This document shows, one piece after another, positions 16,568 to 23,772 of a stretch of DNA of 64,000 bases. Origin of the DNA: an uncultured Bacillota bacterium (lineage in GTDB: Bacteria; Bacillota_I; Bacilli_A; RF39; UBA660); NCBI GenBank assembly GCA_958428295.1, contig CAUAFL010000001.1, forward strand, positions 1-64,000, read 5' to 3'. The position numbers and the translations under genes are program-made. A model generated the notes under the pieces. The model made no database searches. It worked only from the letters and a program-made list of their open reading frames with translations, and was not told the DNA's origin. Each line of letters begins with the position of its first letter. Within the stretch, counting starts at the first letter, position 1.

Positions 16568-17185
16568 ATGAAGAACAATTCTTCAAAACAAATTTTATTA
16601 TCGGTGTTAGGGGTAGCAATTTTAGTAGTTGCTGTTGTAGGAGTATCATTTGCTGCTTTTAGTTATAGTAAAGCAGGAGAAAAAGTAAATTCTATTACGA
16701 CTGGTACAATTACGATGAGTTATTCAGAACCAGAAAATGGAATTAACATTACAGATGCCTTACCAATGACAGATACTGCTGGTAAAGCGCTAACTGGTGC
16801 TGGAAATACATTTGATTTTAGCGTTGCCACGACTATTACTGGTACGACAACCATCAATTATGCAGTTACCGCTGTTAAAGATGCTGCTTCTACATTACCA
16901 GATACTGCTGTTAAAGTTTATTTAACTTCGGCATCTGATGCAACTGTTGAATTAGCACCTACTAAAATTTCAGCTTTAACTAAAACTGCTGCTAATGAAG
17001 CAAGTGGAGCACCCGCTAGTCAATTTGTTTTGAAAAAAGGAACACTTACTGCTAGTGTAACAACTAGTTATAAGTTAAGAATGTGGGTAGCCGATGATTA
17101 TGCTGGTGCTGGAGGAAATGCTGGTATCACAAGTCAAACCTATAAACTAAGAGTGAATGTTTATGGTGCCGCAGCTGCTCAATAG
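16568..17185 (+). CDS. SipW-dependent TasA/camelysin-like secreted protein 2
   Basis: A 205-residue paralogue of the preceding gene. Most residues are identical, including the signal core, the T-I-T-T-G-T-I-T-M-S-Y start of the mature protein and the last 30 residues ending Y-G-A-A-A-A-Q. Differences cluster in the middle (residues about 75-95 and 120-135), as expected for exposed loops. Start ATG 16568 with AAGGAGG. It has its own promoter and terminator, so the two copies can be expressed separately. Fibre-forming or matrix function is inferred from family likeness. Confidence 0.86.
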   Translation: MKNNSSKQILLSVLGVAILVVAVVGVSFAAFSYSKAGEKVNSITTGTITMSYSEPENGINITDALPMTDTAGKALTGAGNTFDFSVATTITGTTTINYAVTAVKDAASTLPDTAVKVYLTSASDATVELAPTKISALTKTAANEASGAPASQFVLKKGTLTASVTTSYKLRMWVADDYAGAGGNAGITSQTYKLRVNVYGAAAAQ

Positions 17186-17199
17186 AAATAATGATTATA

Positions 17200-17226
17200 A
17201 AAGTGTCTTTTTAAGATACTTTTTCT
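17200..17226 (+). terminator. Terminator of second fibre-protein gene
   Basis: A 10-bp stem, AAAGTGTCTT (17200-17209) / AAGATACTTT (17213-17222), with one G-T pair, then T-run. Confidence 0.82.
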
Positions 17227-17279
17227 TTACCTCTAAATTTTCTTATGTTAAAATGTAAACAGACTAGGGAGTTGTGTTT

Positions 17280-17891
17280 ATGGGAGAAGAAAAAATTGTA
17301 CGGGGATCTACCAGCAAGCAATTTATTACATTTTTAGCATTTAATATTTTGGTTGTAATGGTAATTGGCGTGTCAATGGCAACTTTTACTTTTACTAGGG
17401 AGAGCAATCAAATTAATACTATTTCAACAGGCAATATCACATTTGAATATACCGAAGATACGAATGGCATTAATATTACGAATGCTGCTCCAATGAGTGA
17501 TACCATGGGGAAAAAGTTAACGGATGCTGCTCAATATTTTGATTTTACCATTCGAGCAACTCTTGATACTAATACAGCCACAATTTATGAAATAAGTGCA
17601 GAAAAAACACTTAGTTCTACTTTGAATGATCAAGAAGTAAAACTCTATCTTGAACGCAGGGAGGGAAATCAATATGTGCAAGTATTAGCACCGACTGTTT
17701 TTACCCCCTTGACGGAAGTTAGTGCAGTGGGAACACCTGCTGGAGAGATGGTGTTAGAAAAAAATAAAATAAACAAGACAGTGGATCTTGCTTATCGGTT
17801 ACGGATGTGGGTAGCAGATACAACCGTTGTTGGGACAACCCCTCAAAGTTTTGGGGTGCGAGTGAATGTTCATGCAATGATTGAAGCTTAG
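17280..17891 (+). CDS. SipW-dependent TasA/camelysin-like secreted protein 3
   Basis: A more distant third member (203 residues). It keeps the features of the other two: signal anchor about 13-33, N-T-I-S-T-G-N-I-T-F-E-Y, N-G-I-N-I-T-N-A-A-P-M-S-D-T-M-G-K-K, and Y-R-L-R-M-W-V-A-D before the C-terminal strand. The N-terminus is longer and charged. ATG 17280 is preferred over GTG 17274 because GGGAG (17267-17271) is well spaced from it. Its direct neighbour is the signal peptidase gene. The sequence divergence suggests a different role from copies 1 and 2, for example an adaptor or cap. Confidence 0.82.
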   Translation: MGEEKIVRGSTSKQFITFLAFNILVVMVIGVSMATFTFTRESNQINTISTGNITFEYTEDTNGINITNAAPMSDTMGKKLTDAAQYFDFTIRATLDTNTATIYEISAEKTLSSTLNDQEVKLYLERREGNQYVQVLAPTVFTPLTEVSAVGTPAGEMVLEKNKINKTVDLAYRLRMWVADTTVVGTTPQSFGVRVNVHAMIEA

Positions 17892-17915
17892 TTTGTCAAA
17901 TTGAATTATTAGAAG

Positions 17916-17950
17916 TCTGTCTCATCATTTTTTTGACAGATTTTTCTTTT
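17916..17950 (+). terminator. Terminator after third fibre-protein gene
   Basis: TCTGTC (17916-17921) / GACAGA (17935-17940), 13-base loop, then TTTTT. Confidence 0.75.
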
Positions 17951-18028
17951 CCTGAGAGTAATTTTCTTTCCATAATTTTTAAATTATGATATAGTAATTA
18001 TAACGTAGAATAATGAGTGGGTGATATT

Positions 18029-18784
18029 TTGAAAGAAGGAGTAGACAAGCGGGAAACAACTTGGCAAAAGGTAAAACGAGTTTGTCATTATATTACAACG
18101 GTCTTGATGTACTCTATTTGCTTGATAATGATTATCATCTTTATGGCCTTTATTGTCAATTTTGTGGATCAAAGAAATAATTTAAGTAAAGGATTGACAA
18201 AACCATCTTTGTTTTCTGCTTATACGATTGTTAGTCCTAGTATGGTTCCTAATATTAATGTTTTAGATATTGTTATTGTGAAACGGGTTGAAAAACCAGA
18301 AACTTTAGAAAAAGGGGATATTATTACATTTAATTCCACTGATTATCGTTACTCTGGAGTTACAGTAACCCATCGTATTACTAATATTGAGACAACCACG
18401 GATGGAAAATATTTGTTTACTACTAAAGGGGATGCCAATAATACCCCTGATTCTTCTAGAATTTCCTTTGAAGAGATTTATGGACAAGTATTATTTAGAA
18501 TTCCAAAAATCGGGTATATTCAGTATTTTTTAAGTAATGCGGTTGGCTGGGTAATTTTAATTATTTGTCCTGCAGTGGCAATTATTGCTTATGATATTAT
18601 TAAATTGATCCGTACTATAAAACAAAAAAACAATTTAACTACGAAAAAGGAAACTTCTAAAAAAGAAAAGACGTCAAAAGAAGTGGTAGCCAGTACTAAA
18701 CAAAGAGTAAATTCTGTTAAGAATAGTGATAAAAAGAAACAAGAGAGTAAAACAAAGGTTAAGGAACGGAGGCGATTTAAGTAG
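18029..18784 (+). CDS. sipW: SipW-type (ER-type) signal peptidase I
   Basis: An S26B signal peptidase. The catalytic serine is in S-P-S-M (S71 from the chosen start). The general base is histidine in V-T-H-R-I (about H115) instead of lysine, which marks the SipW/ER subgroup. There is an N-terminal membrane segment (about 20-42), a second near 175-195, and a lysine-rich cytoplasmic tail. In B. subtilis SipW processes TasA and TapA. The start is uncertain: TTG 18029 has GGGTGAT upstream, while GTG 18017 has no ribosome site. It overlaps the next gene by 1 bp. A weak -10 TATAGT is at 17990. Confidence 0.93.
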   Translation: MKEGVDKRETTWQKVKRVCHYITTVLMYSICLIMIIIFMAFIVNFVDQRNNLSKGLTKPSLFSAYTIVSPSMVPNINVLDIVIVKRVEKPETLEKGDIITFNSTDYRYSGVTVTHRITNIETTTDGKYLFTTKGDANNTPDSSRISFEEIYGQVLFRIPKIGYIQYFLSNAVGWVILIICPAVAIIAYDIIKLIRTIKQKNNLTTKKETSKKEKTSKEVVASTKQRVNSVKNSDKKKQESKTKVKERRRFK

Positions 18785-19320
18785 TGAAAAAAAAGGTTTT
18801 ATTACTCTTGGGGGGAATTATCTTATTTGCTTTTATTGCTATTACTTCCATGATGTGGTATCAACTTTTTTATGGTCAAGTTAAAAATACAGTTCCGGTA
18901 TTAAAAATTCGCTTAGAAAAAGCCAAGGAAGAGCTTTATACCAGTTCATCGGTACCTTTAGATTTTGCTAATGCTGCCTCTATTACTCCGTATGTTTTTT
19001 CAGCGATAAATGATAGCGATAAGGCATTAACTTATAAAATTCTTCTAGAGGAACCACCTTTATCTGATGAAGAAACTTTTAAAGCAGATCATTTGTTATC
19101 TCGAAGTCAACTTGCTTATCAATTAATGATGAATGGTCAATTAGTAAAATATGGTTCTTTATCAGAGATAAAAAATAATATTTTGGATGAGAGGAATATT
19201 AATGCTCATACCACAAATAGCTATGAACTTAGAATTTATGTCGGAGAACAAGCCTTTAATAGTGCTTGGCAAAATAAATATTATCATTATCAAGTAATAA
19301 TTCAAATTGAGGAGGATTAA
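18784..19320 (+). CDS. Membrane-anchored fibre-module protein of the SipW island
   Basis: A 178-residue protein with an N-terminal membrane segment (about 4-25) and an extracytoplasmic domain. I know no named family, but it keeps the landmark N-S-Y-E-L-R-I-Y-V near the end followed by a final strand (Y-Y-H-Y-Q-V-I-I-Q-I). The TasA-like proteins show Y-K-L-R-M-W-V followed by Y-K-L-R-V-N-V there. It is probably a minor member, perhaps an anchor like TapA (inference). Start GTG 18784 overlaps the last base of sipW; the ribosome site ACGGAGGCG is inside sipW. Confidence 0.75.
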   Translation: MKKKVLLLLGGIILFAFIAITSMMWYQLFYGQVKNTVPVLKIRLEKAKEELYTSSSVPLDFANAASITPYVFSAINDSDKALTYKILLEEPPLSDEETFKADHLLSRSQLAYQLMMNGQLVKYGSLSEIKNNILDERNINAHTTNSYELRIYVGEQAFNSAWQNKYYHYQVIIQIEED

Positions 19321-19321
19321 A

Positions 19322-20011
19322 ATGAAAAAAGTATTATTAGAGTATGCCAATATTATTGGTAATACAGTAACAGGGTTAGTTTTCGGTTTAGCATTTTTCT
19401 TATTATTTATTAATTTCTATCATGCCAAAGAATTGGCAGAAGGTGCTGATATTAGCGCATTTACAGCTACTAATCAACAAAATGCTAGTACTAAGATTGC
19501 AACAATTAAAGAAAATAGTAATAGTTATCATCAAAACAGTTATGGGGGAAAAGAAAGTATTTATGACATGAATGCTGTTCAGTTGAAGTTAAATAGTTGT
19601 GTTACTATTTTTGAGAGTGAGGAAGCACAAAAATTTGTCAATAAAACACAAATTAGTTTAAAAGATGCTTATGATTTTAACAATTTTTATCAAAATACAA
19701 TTTTGAATGATTGTTTAATTATGCAGATGAGTGCTTTAACGGCTGATGATGGCACTATAACGATTGGAGCACTTTCCCAAATAAAACCTTTTATTCGTCT
19801 TACTGTTGAACAGTTATTGTCAAGTCCTAGTTATATTTCTAATAATATTAAAAATGCGGATTCTTATTATTATACTAGTGATACTAATCGCACCACAATT
19901 TTTGATTTAACTAAGGACAGTTATTTCTATACGATGAGTAATTATCAAAATACGCTAGATTTACTAGTAGAAATTTCTAACTGGTATAAAGGCGTTGTGT
20001 TGGGAGGATAA
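19322..20011 (+). CDS. Hypothetical membrane-anchored protein of the SipW island
   Basis: A 229-residue protein with one membrane segment (about 13-33) and a large extracytoplasmic part. It is rich in N, S, T and Y, with two cysteines (in N-S-C-V-T and N-D-C-L-I). No known family is recognised. ATG 19322 follows GAGGAGGATTAAA, just after the stop of the previous gene. It is cotranscribed with sipW by spacing (2 bp before, 3 bp after). The context suggests a role in assembly or anchoring of the secreted proteins; the sequence alone does not show it. Confidence 0.72.
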   Translation: MKKVLLEYANIIGNTVTGLVFGLAFFLLFINFYHAKELAEGADISAFTATNQQNASTKIATIKENSNSYHQNSYGGKESIYDMNAVQLKLNSCVTIFESEEAQKFVNKTQISLKDAYDFNNFYQNTILNDCLIMQMSALTADDGTITIGALSQIKPFIRLTVEQLLSSPSYISNNIKNADSYYYTSDTNRTTIFDLTKDSYFYTMSNYQNTLDLLVEISNWYKGVVLGG

Positions 20012-20014
20012 TCG

Positions 20015-20446
20015 ATGAAAAAGATAATTAATTTACTGTTCTATTTTTTGAAATTCTTGCTGTTATTAGGAGCCTTTGGTCTTACGCTTATGATTATTGT
20101 GCAGATGAATAATCGGTTAGAGAAAGGGTTTGCTACGTCTATTCCTATTTTTATTCCGTTTATTGCCATATTAATTTTATTTGTAATTAATCTTATTTTG
20201 AAACAACACGGTGTTAGTAAGAATATCTTCTATAATATTACTTGTTGCTTAGTATTTGCTGTTATTATTGTTGTTGGATATCGAGCTTTAACAGATAAGA
20301 ATATGGTTCTTAATGAAAAATATGGTTATGATATTGATTTTAATTATTTTAATAATTTTGTTTCTTACTTAAAATTATTATTATATGGACTCAGTATTGG
20401 AAATATTTTTTTGATGTTCCATGAGAAAGAAGAAAAGGCTAAATAA
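20015..20446 (+). CDS. Hypothetical four-helix membrane protein of the SipW island
   Basis: A 143-residue integral membrane protein with hydrophobic segments at about 5-28, 40-62, 72-90 and 115-133. I recognise no family. It follows the previous gene by 3 bp with GGAGG in the upstream stop region, and ends in a terminator, so it closes the sipW operon. The conserved clustering suggests a platform or anchor protein for the secreted fibres (inference). Confidence 0.72.
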   Translation: MKKIINLLFYFLKFLLLLGAFGLTLMIIVQMNNRLEKGFATSIPIFIPFIAILILFVINLILKQHGVSKNIFYNITCCLVFAVIIVVGYRALTDKNMVLNEKYGYDIDFNYFNNFVSYLKLLLYGLSIGNIFLMFHEKEEKAK

Positions 20447-20460
20447 GTTTAGCTTTTTTT
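20437..20460 (+). terminator. Terminator of the sipW operon
   Basis: GCTAAA (20438-20443), loop TAAG, TTTAGC (20448-20453), then seven T. It overlaps the stop codon. Confidence 0.88.
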
Positions 20461-20506
20461 AATTATTAATTCTTGCTATAATAACAATAGAATTTAGGTG
20501 GTAGAA

Positions 20507-21298
20507 ATGAATCAACAATTTCAGTTTAAGAAGCGCTATGGTCAAAATTTTTTAAAAAATAAAGACATTGTTCGTAAGATTAGTGAAGTAGCAGTGTTTG
20601 AAAAACCTGCTTTAGTACTAGAAGTTGGTCCTGGAGCAGGAGTATTGACGATAGCCTTAGCTGAACGGGCTGATCGAGTGCTAGCGTATGAAATAGATAT
20701 TAGTTTAGAAGATATTTTACTTAGTAATATCCAGGCCTATTCTAATATTACTGTTTTATTCCAAGATTTTTTACAAGCTGATTTAATGAAAGATTTACAT
20801 GATTTTACATATGAACATTTGTATTTCGTGAGTAATGTTCCTTATTATATTACTACTCCTATTTTATTTAAATTAATTGATAGTTTATTACCATTTCAAA
20901 AAATTGTCATGATGGTTCAAAAGGAAGTCGGAGAGCGGTTTTGTGCTACTCCTGGCAAAAAGGAATATGGAGCTCTTTCTGTTTTATTAAATTATTATTT
21001 TAAGATAAAAAAAGAGTTTATTGTCGATCGTAATCAATTTCAACCTCGTCCTAATGTTGATAGTATGGTTGTCTCTTTTACAGCAAGACAGGATAAGGAA
21101 GTTTTAAAAAACCATCAATTATTTAGAAAATTAGTTCATGATAGTTTCCAGTATAAACGTAAGACACTACGCAATAATTTAAAAAGTTATCCTTTATTAT
21201 TGATTGAAAAAGTATTAGAGAATTATGGCTTTGATTTATCTATTCGGGCAGAACAGTTGCCATATCAGGTTTTTGTAGCGATTGCTAATACGTTATAG
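20507..21298 (+). CDS. rsmA: 16S rRNA dimethyladenosine transferase RsmA (KsgA)
   Basis: Dimethylates A1518 and A1519 of 16S rRNA. The N-terminal Q-N-F-L near residue 14, motif I L-E-V-G-P-G-A-G near 43-50, and the catalytic N-V-P-Y-Y near 112 are intact, and the C-terminal helical domain is present. ATG 20507 follows AGGTGGTAGAA; the GTG at 20498 lies inside this site. B. subtilis has rnmV (ribonuclease M5) immediately upstream; here the SipW island takes that place. Confidence 0.96.
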   Translation: MNQQFQFKKRYGQNFLKNKDIVRKISEVAVFEKPALVLEVGPGAGVLTIALAERADRVLAYEIDISLEDILLSNIQAYSNITVLFQDFLQADLMKDLHDFTYEHLYFVSNVPYYITTPILFKLIDSLLPFQKIVMMVQKEVGERFCATPGKKEYGALSVLLNYYFKIKKEFIVDRNQFQPRPNVDSMVVSFTARQDKEVLKNHQLFRKLVHDSFQYKRKTLRNNLKSYPLLLIEKVLENYGFDLSIRAEQLPYQVFVAIANTL

Positions 21299-21308
21299 TT
21301 CTAAAGAG

Positions 21309-21342
21309 AAAATCACCTACATAAAATTAAGTGGGTGATTTT
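21309..21342 (+). terminator. Hairpin between rsmA and yabG, covering the yabG ribosome site
   Basis: A 12-bp stem: AAAATCACCTAC (21309-21320) pairs with GTGGGTGATTTT (21331-21342) with one G-T pair and a 10-base loop. The T-rich end makes it look like the rsmA terminator. The 3' arm also contains the GGGTGAT ribosome site for the ATG at 21343. Confidence 0.7.
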
Positions 21343-22134
21343 ATGTTGTTTAAAATAGGGGACTTAGTAACTAGAAAGTCTTATCAACATGATTTGGTAT
21401 TTAAAATTATTGATATTGATAATGATATTGCTTATTTAAAAGGGGTAGATGTTCGTCTTTATGCAGATAGTGAAATTACTGATTTAGTACTTTACGAGCC
21501 GGATAAAAAAGAAAAAACGAAAGAAGATCGGGATGATGTACGTAAACTACAAGACATGTTTGAATTAAATCGGAGTGAGTATTTCTATTTACCAGGAAAA
21601 ATTTTGCATATTGATGGGGATAAAGATTATTTAGAACGTTGTATTCGCTTTTATAAAGAGATGCACTTAGAGGCCTATGGTGTTAACTTAAAGGAAGAGG
21701 ATATGGCGCGAGAATTACCAAAATTATTAGAAGAATATAAGCCAGATATTATTGTTATTACTGGTCATGATGCTTTTAAAAGGCAAGCTCACGATAAAAA
21801 TAAGTTGTCTAACTATCAAAATTCTTTGCAATTTGTCGAAGCTACTCGTACAGCAAGAGAATATGAGAAAAGTCAGGACAAGCTGATTATTATTGCTGGG
21901 GCATGCCAATCTGATTATGAGGAGTTAATAAAAGCTGGTAGTAATTTTGCTTCTAGTCCCAAACGGATTAATATTCATGCTTTAGATCCAGCAATTATTG
22001 CATCAGCAGTAGCACTTTCTCCTAAAAATAAAGAGATTGACTTGATTAGTTTGATCGAGAAGACGCATTATGGCAGTGCGGGAATAGGTGGTATTATTAC
22101 GAGTGGTACTATGTATGTGGGGTATCCTAGATGA
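21343..22134 (+). CDS. yabG: Sporulation-specific protease YabG
   Basis: YabG (peptidase family U57) matures spore-coat and related proteins late in sporulation. The 263-residue sequence shows the family N-terminus F-K-I-G-D-L-V-T-R-K-S-Y and the central V-I-T-G-H-D-A near 140. It also shows G-A-C-Q-S near 182, holding a conserved cysteine, and the C-terminal T-S-G-T-M-Y-V-G-Y-P. Position between rsmA and veg matches B. subtilis. ATG 21343 is chosen because GGGTGAT lies directly upstream. It overlaps veg by 4 bp. Confidence 0.93.
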   Translation: MLFKIGDLVTRKSYQHDLVFKIIDIDNDIAYLKGVDVRLYADSEITDLVLYEPDKKEKTKEDRDDVRKLQDMFELNRSEYFYLPGKILHIDGDKDYLERCIRFYKEMHLEAYGVNLKEEDMARELPKLLEEYKPDIIVITGHDAFKRQAHDKNKLSNYQNSLQFVEATRTAREYEKSQDKLIIIAGACQSDYEELIKAGSNFASSPKRINIHALDPAIIASAVALSPKNKEIDLISLIEKTHYGSAGIGGIITSGTMYVGYPR

Positions 22135-22349
22135 ATATAGAATTGATGCGTGCGGAGGTCAAAAAAAAAGAGGGTGAAGTTCTTAATTTTAAGTTCAATG
22201 GTAGTCGTAATCAAGTGGAGGAGTTTAAAGGGGAAATTATTAAAACCTATCCAGCTATTTTTTTAATCCGCCTTGAGGAAAATCCACAAAAGATTAAGTC
22301 TTTTTCATATAGTGATCTAGTGACGGAGAGTTTAGAAATAATCAATTAA
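22131..22349 (+). CDS. veg: Veg family protein
   Basis: A 72-residue protein with the Veg fold signature: G-x-x-L-x-F-K-x-N-G-x-R near residues 16-27, then Y-P-A-I-F-L-I-R-L and S-F-S-Y-S-D-L-V-T-E. In B. subtilis Veg affects biofilm gene expression (via SinR) and spore outgrowth. It sits after yabG exactly as in Bacillus. ATG 22131 overlaps the stop of yabG (ATGA). Veg and a TasA/SipW-like island in the same chromosome segment may be functionally related, but this is only a suggestion. Confidence 0.9.
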   Translation: MNIELMRAEVKKKEGEVLNFKFNGSRNQVEEFKGEIIKTYPAIFLIRLEENPQKIKSFSYSDLVTESLEIIN

Positions 22350-22355
22350 TTCTAC

Positions 22356-22384
22356 TTGCATTTACGAAAGAGATGGGATAAAAT
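22356..22384 (+). promoter_or_regulatory. spoVG promoter
   Basis: TTGCAT (22356-22361), 17 bp, TAAAAT (22379-22384), a vegetative-type promoter. The B. subtilis spoVG promoter is sigma-H dependent; no good sigma-H match was seen here. A small palindrome (22393-22408) follows in the leader. Confidence 0.6.
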
Positions 22385-22426
22385 GGAAATATAAAGTATT
22401 GATACTTTAAAAAGGAGGATAGACAC

Positions 22427-22702
22427 ATGGAAATTACATCTGTTAATGTTCGGAAGATTGAAAAAGAAGGATCACGCATGAAAGGAATTGCTTCGGTTTT
22501 ATTAGATGACAGTTTCGCTGTTCATGATATTCGCATTATCGAAGGAGATAATGGCTTGTTTATTGCCATGCCTAGTAGAAAAACGCAAACAGGCGGCTAT
22601 CGTGATATTGCCCATCCTATCAATCCTGAAGTGAGAGCCATGTTTCAAGATAAAATTATTGAAGCGTATCATAATGCTGATGATGTAGAAGAAGCTGAAT
22701 AA
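22427..22702 (+). CDS. spoVG: Septation regulator SpoVG
   Basis: A 91-residue RNA/DNA-binding regulator. Family hallmarks are seen: an N-terminal V-N-V-R-K-I, then [17 protein letters not shown], the invariant [10 protein letters not shown] near 42-52, and a C-terminal A-H-P-I-N-P. In Bacillus it influences asymmetric septation and many post-exponential genes. ATG 22427 follows AAAAGGAGG. It has its own promoter and terminator. Confidence 0.96.
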   Translation: MEITSVNVRKIEKEGSRMKGIASVLLDDSFAVHDIRIIEGDNGLFIAMPSRKTQTGGYRDIAHPINPEVRAMFQDKIIEAYHNADDVEEAE

Positions 22703-22711
22703 GCTTTTTTT
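22691..22711 (+). terminator. spoVG terminator
   Basis: AAGCT (22692-22696) / AGCTT (22702-22706), then T-run to 22711; it overlaps the stop codon. Confidence 0.7.
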
Positions 22712-22756
22712 CATATCTTTTTTCTTTTTGCATACACTTTAGCAGGAGGAAATAAT

Positions 22757-23056
22757 ATGGAAACGAAAGAAGCAATTATAAGTAATTATAATCATAGTAT
22801 CAGTTTAACAGAGCGTAAAAATTTATTAATTACAGGGATAAAAAAAATAGAAAATTTTGATAATGAAGAATTTTTGTTAGAGACTACTATGGGATTCTTA
22901 GTAGTTAAAGGGGAGGGGTTAGAGTTAATTAAATTAGATACGATTTCTGGAAATGTTTCCATTAAGGGACTTGTGAAGGGATTTTCTTATATGGATGATA
23001 CTACAAAGAAAGAAAAAGACAGCTCTCAGAGCGTGTTTAATCGTTTATTTAAATAA
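22757..23056 (+). CDS. yabP: Sporulation protein YabP
   Basis: A 99-residue protein of the YabP/YqfC family, required with YabQ for spore cortex formation in B. subtilis. The family pattern is visible: an early H-S-I-S-L-T-x-R-K-x-L-x-I-T-G, T-x-x-G-x-L-x-V-x-G-x-x-L, and I-x-G-x-V-x-G-x-x-Y. Start ATG 22757 behind AGGAGG. Its stop overlaps the ATG of yabQ (TAATG), a tight coupling that fits joint production. Confidence 0.9.
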   Translation: METKEAIISNYNHSISLTERKNLLITGIKKIENFDNEEFLLETTMGFLVVKGEGLELIKLDTISGNVSIKGLVKGFSYMDDTTKKEKDSSQSVFNRLFK

Positions 23057-23412
23057 TGACCTTATCCATTCAAATTATTTCGATGATCCTTTCTTTTCTT
23101 TATGGAATCGTTTTTTCTTTTTTATTAAATGTCAACTATCATATTTTGTTTACCGGTAAACGGTTGTTTCGGGTAGTTAGTAATTTATTATTTGTGCTAG
23201 ATATGGCATTACTTTATTTTTTGTTGATGAAAAAAGTAAATAATGGAATCATTCATCCATATTTTTATCTTTTGATTTTTATTGGTTTTGTACTGGCCTT
23301 TAAAAAGACGATGAAAGTTCGAAAAATTTTTAAGGAGTTGCCTAAAAGTGTCAAAGAAAAGGATAAATCGTCGATAAGATTGAAAAATAAGAAGAACCAC
23401 TTTATAATGTAG
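23056..23412 (+). CDS. yabQ: Spore cortex protein YabQ
   Basis: A 118-residue membrane protein with hydrophobic segments at about 5-28, 40-58 and 68-86, then a basic tail. YabQ of B. subtilis is a mother-cell membrane protein needed for cortex assembly, encoded between yabP and divIC as here. Sequence identity to the family is modest, so the call rests strongly on position and topology. ATG 23056 overlaps the yabP stop. Confidence 0.82.
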   Translation: MTLSIQIISMILSFLYGIVFSFLLNVNYHILFTGKRLFRVVSNLLFVLDMALLYFLLMKKVNNGIIHPYFYLLIFIGFVLAFKKTMKVRKIFKELPKSVKEKDKSSIRLKNKKNHFIM

Positions 23413-23433
23413 ATTAGGAAAGTGGGTGAAATA

Positions 23434-23733
23434 ATGACACAAGTAAAAAAGAAAAAGCGTAAAATAGGACCATTTTTACTATCTTTTGGATCGTTGCTAG
23501 TCATTATTGGTACGACCTACACGATTGGGAAATATTGGGTTGCTATTTATAGTAAGTATCAAGAAAAGAAAACCTTATCTAAAGAATTAATGAGTCTTAA
23601 AGATAAAGAAGAAGAGTTGAAAGTGGATGTTAATAAACTGCAAGATGCTGATTATATTGCCCGTTATGCTCGTGAAAAGTATTATTATTCTAAAGATGGT
23701 GAATATATTTTGAGGATACCTGAAGATAAATAG
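23434..23733 (+). CDS. divIC: Septum formation initiator DivIC/FtsB family
   Basis: A 99-residue bitopic protein: basic cytoplasmic start, one membrane segment (about 14-34), then a coiled coil (L-x-x-E-L-x-x-L-x-x-K-E-E-x-L) and the family end Y-I-A-R-Y-A-R-E-K-Y-Y-Y-S-K-D-G-E. DivIC forms the divisome subcomplex with FtsL and DivIB. ATG 23434 follows GTGGGTGAA; the GTG at 23422 is inside that site. Position between yabQ and tilS agrees with Bacillus. Confidence 0.92.
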   Translation: MTQVKKKKRKIGPFLLSFGSLLVIIGTTYTIGKYWVAIYSKYQEKKTLSKELMSLKDKEEELKVDVNKLQDADYIARYAREKYYYSKDGEYILRIPEDK

Positions 23734-23741
23734 GTATTTTT
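23716..23741 (+). terminator. Possible terminator after divIC
   Basis: ATACCT (23716-23721) / AGGTAT (23732-23737) followed by TTTT; it overlaps the end of divIC. Confidence 0.6.
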
Positions 23742-23772
23742 CTTTCGTATGTTGTAGTATAAGGAGGCATTT

